A stretch of 64,000 nucleotides of DNA, from assembly GCA_034620365.1 (NCBI GenBank), contig JAQGEQ010000089.1:1-64000 (forward strand). The letters are read 5' to 3'. This stretch comes from Pegea sp. RAD2-039. Taxonomy: Eukaryota; Chordata; Thaliacea; Salpida; Salpidae. Positions 60,768-64,000 of this stretch are shown here, piece after piece. The notes under the pieces were generated by a model. The model was not told the origin of the DNA. It made no database searches and worked only from the letters and a program-made list of their open reading frames with translations. Both the position numbers and the translations under genes were made by a program. Positions within the stretch are counted from its first letter, which is position 1. Each line of letters begins with the position of its first letter.

Positions 60768-61821
60768 ATGAGTAATAACAAGAGATTGAAGCAAAAAGTT
60801 ATGACAGCAAAGAAGCCTAAAGGTAAGAATTATTTTTTGAAACAATATTATTATATCTTTTTCCAATTAGATATAATCTCCAAATAAAAGTTTAAGGAAA
60901 AAAAAAACTTAAAAATATTTTTCTAGAATACTTTCTTATAATAACAAGTTTTTATTTTGAAAGAATATTTCAAAACACTTTATTATTTATAAAATCTGTT
61001 AATAATATTTCCAGCTGAAGCATCAAGAATGGTTTCCAGGCTTCAAGCACAACTAAGTACTTTACAAATAACTTTAAATCTAATTTTGTTTGTTTATTTT
61101 ACTTGAAAAGATAAATTTAATCTACTTCTTATAATAAGTAAAAATTAAAGAAGTTAATTATGAAGTATTAGTAGTTTGGTAATTTATAATTAATAATTGT
61201 ATATCTAATTAATTTATTTTGTATTTTTAAGTAACTAAGACTTGGAAATAATTTCTCTTCATTTTTTGAAGCTGAAGGTTCTGCTAAGGTTGATGAAAGT
61301 ATGTCTATGGAGGTTGAAGCTTTTCAACAGCCACAACTCATACCTCAACAGCTTATTCAGCCTGGTTAGTTTCAGTTAACAATAAAAGTTAATCATTTTT
61401 TATTTAGCTTTTAGAATACAAGTTGTACAATAACAGTCTAACAAAAACAAGTTTATAAACATTAGAACTAAATATTTGGCTATCTTTATGACAGAACCAC
61501 CTACTTCACAAGAAATAAATAACGTAGCAATTGTTAGAAATGGACAAGTTGTTGGAAACTTCATCACTACTGTATCCAAGATCAATGCAGCTAATAGTAA
61601 TTTATTAAATATTTTAATAAATTTCTTCTTAAATTGATTCAACAAAGTTTTCTGTAAACTTTTTTTGATGTACTCACATTGTTCTTGTTAAAACAGAGAA
61701 GACTGAATTGGTTCAGAAAGCTCTTACCTCAACTTTTAGTACGAGTTTTAACACTCCTCGTGTTTCTTCTATGATTCAACCATCTATGTTTCGTAAGACG
61801 AATCTTCCGATTTTTGTTTAA
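60768..61821 (+). CDS. Small five-exon gene of unknown function (138 aa)
   Basis: Exons 60768-60822, 61015-61056, 61272-61364, 61495-61596 and 61697-61821 join to 139 codons with stop. All junctions are GT-AG, and every intron is phase 1 (lengths 192, 215, 130 and 100). The protein starts MSNNKRLKQKVMTAKKPK (very basic). It then has EASRMVSRLQAQL, a glutamine/proline-rich middle (AFQQPQLIPQQLIQP), NNVAIVRNGQVVGNFITTVS, and a Ser/Thr-rich end with TPRVSS and FRKTNLPIF. It is soluble, without signal peptide or membrane span. I do not recognise a family. The basic N terminus and TP/SS-rich tail would suit a small nuclear or chromatin-associated protein, but that is inference. AATAAA follows at 61990-61995. 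Consistent phase and splice sites through five exons are the evidence that it is real. Confidence 0.72.
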
Positions 61822-64000
61822 ATCTTTTTTTCCAAGTTTACATTTATGTTGCATCTGGTGTTGGTAGAAGTCTAACATTTGTATATTCTTGTAGAGACTA
61901 CTTATGTTGGAACAAACTTTTTTCAGGGTCTTTAGAACAATATTACTGAAGTGAGTTTTGATGTAAATAATCAAACTAGAAATATAAATAATAAATATAA
62001 AGTTATATATTTTATATATATACCATTTTTATTATTTTTGAACCTTACTAAACGACTTTTGTTATAAATGCAACAAATAACAGCTTTACAAAACTGTATC
62101 TATTTATTTTTGTACAGATTTATCCTTAAAAGAAGACTTCATTAAAGATCAACTTACTTTAAGAAGTTTATTTCAGTTTCAGTTAATCTCTTGGATATAA
62201 AAGACTAAATGTGCCTTCCTGCCAATTGAATCAAACTGTGTAGCACTAAATATCATTCCAGTTACTTCTTACGAAATAAGTTTAATATTATATCTTCAAA
62301 TGAAGTAATAAATCGTCTTAATAAACTTATCAATTGAGTTGTTTATAAAAGTCACAGTAACCAAAGTAATAAAACAATTTTAAAAGTTTAGTTTAAACTT
62401 GAGGAAATCTATTATTGTTAGGTAGATATAGTTACTGATTTTTTAGTTTAAACTATTATTATTTGTTTTTAATTAGACTGATAAAAACTTAAAGTTGAAT
62501 CCCTAGTTAATTTATGGTAAACATATTTGCGCTGAATCAAAGCGTTGACGAAAACTGTCATATTTAGAAGATAGCACTTCTGTTAAGTTCTGACAAGAGA
62601 CGGACAAATCATGACTTTGATAGTTATATCATTCTAATATTTGCTACTTAGTTCAAAAGGGCAACAACTGTTTTTGCAAATCATACTAACTGTTTATTTC
62701 GATTTTTGCTTCTAAAATAACAATTTTGGTAGATAAATATAAAAATGCTGAAAAATAATTTATGAAAAAACTTATTTGACATTACTATGTAAAAAAAGAA
62801 TTAACATAGTTCATATTCAAACAAACAATTAGAAAAATTTAATAGTTATGAAATCCAAAATAATTATATTAGTTTATTGTTAGCATTTAATAATAGAATT
62901 GAAATCTGTTGTTTTACAATTACTGTAATTTACTGCTTCTACTTTTTTAAACAAGTAAATTTGTAAATTTTCTAATTTTGTTTGCTCAAATTCATTTAGT
63001 TATTTATTTTTAAAGAATCTTAAAAGAAATTAAAAGGTTAAGGATTTATCAATTTAAACACATGATTAAAATCTCAATTATTTGTTTTATACAATTACTT
63101 TATATGGCGTATGATATACTTCAATTTTATTTCTGTATTTTTTTAAGTTCACTTTTTCACCTTTAATAACTTTAAGTATTTCAAAACAGCTTACTGCGTA
63201 GTTATAAGGCATTAATGTTTTGAGCTACATCTGTTTAAATGATATTACAATATCTTTTGTTGACAAATGAAACAGTTACAATTGGAATAATGAATATTTA
63301 AAATGTATAAATAAACTAATACATAAAACAAGGTTTAAAAAGTTTTCCAATTTACTAAATTTGCTAGTTTTAAAATTTAAAACAAGCTGAGATCTTATGA
63401 ACTTGATGAAATTATATTTTGTTCTTTGAAATTACAATGAGATTTTAATTTGTAGTTCATTAAATTTGCTTACCAACAATAAGCTGCAAATATTCGTTGA
63501 AATAACTTTTATTCCATACATATATGTTTTTCTTCTAGTTTTCTTTTTAATCTTTTTTAAATCTTTAAATGATCTTCACTAACTTTATCTTCATTTAGCT
63601 AACTTAATGATTTTTATTTATTTTGCTGGTCGCTAGAATCAAGCTTAATAATTTATAAATAAATTTGCATCAATTTTATTTATCATCCTAAAAGCATATG
63701 ACAAAAATGTACTCGTAGCAAACTCTTATTATATCTAGCAGATTTTCAGGTATATTATATTAATCAAAAATCTAATTTTTGTTATTATATCATCTGAGTT
63801 TTATATAAGAAGCTTTGATTTATGATCAATTAAGCATATTTTTGGATGCAAATACCTTTTTTGAAATAAAAGAAATTTATAAATTTGTGATTTAGAATTA
63901 AACTCAAAAATGATTATTTAAATTTCAGCACCTCTAACAAACAGAAAAAAAAGTAAAATCGAAATAAACTGTATTAAAAGAATTCAAAATGCATAACAAA
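61822..64000. other. 3' flank of the 138-aa gene and AT-rich intergenic DNA
   Basis: Apart from the poly(A) signal at 61990-61995 I see no gene, RNA or repeat. The minus-strand frame at 61729-61974 is the complement of the last exon and its flank. Confidence 0.5.

Overview
The window is strongly AT-rich eukaryotic nuclear DNA from an invertebrate-like animal. The evidence is a 28-exon animal BK potassium channel gene with GT-AG introns as short as 47 bp, a eukaryotic tRNA-Ser with internal A and B boxes, an animal SDR39U1-type gene, the standard code, and no bacterial-style operons. Several genes have a clean AG splice acceptor just before the start codon, which fits spliced-leader trans-splicing lineages (tunicates, cnidarians, flatworms, rotifers). 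The species cannot be fixed from sequence alone.

Layout. (1) 1-22.0 kb is a mosaic of segmental duplications built around intronless SLC43-like transporter genes. Copies A (4028-5377, -), B (9091-10440, +) and D (20595-21944, -) are intact at 449 aa. Copy C (14127-15496, +) is a pseudogene, and a 150-bp fragment lies at 7442-7593. A and B are head to head in a large imperfect palindrome; C and D are tail to tail. Between and beside them are copies of a roughly 3.2-kb element with about 0.5-kb inverted ends and no visible protein gene. (2) 23990-38776 (+) is slo/KCNMA1, reconstructed here exon by exon into a 1221-aa in-frame protein with S0, S1-S6, TVGYGD filter, RCK1, a CKSCH haem-type motif, RCK2, calcium bowl and a histidine-rich tail. 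(3) 41230-49186 is about 70 copies of a 113-bp satellite with higher-order structure. (4) 49393-52599 (-) is a five-exon SDR39U1-like NAD(P)-binding protein. (5) 53887-55248 (-) is an unrecognised intronless 445-453-aa protein. (6) 56.69-57.67 kb may hold decayed core-histone genes. (7) 58224-58305 is tRNA-Ser(AGA). (8) 60768-61821 (+) is a small five-exon gene of 138 aa, all of whose introns are phase 1. The remainder shows no gene I can support.

The genes form no pathway. The most notable features are the palindromic intronless transporter cluster with its long-inverted-repeat elements, seven perfect TGACGTCA palindromes in and before slo, paired CpG-rich tracts around slo exon 16, and the satellite abutting SDR39U1. 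All repeat boundaries and alignments were made by eye and are approximate; splice junctions in slo, SDR39U1 and the 138-aa gene are supported by phase and, for the first two, by family similarity.
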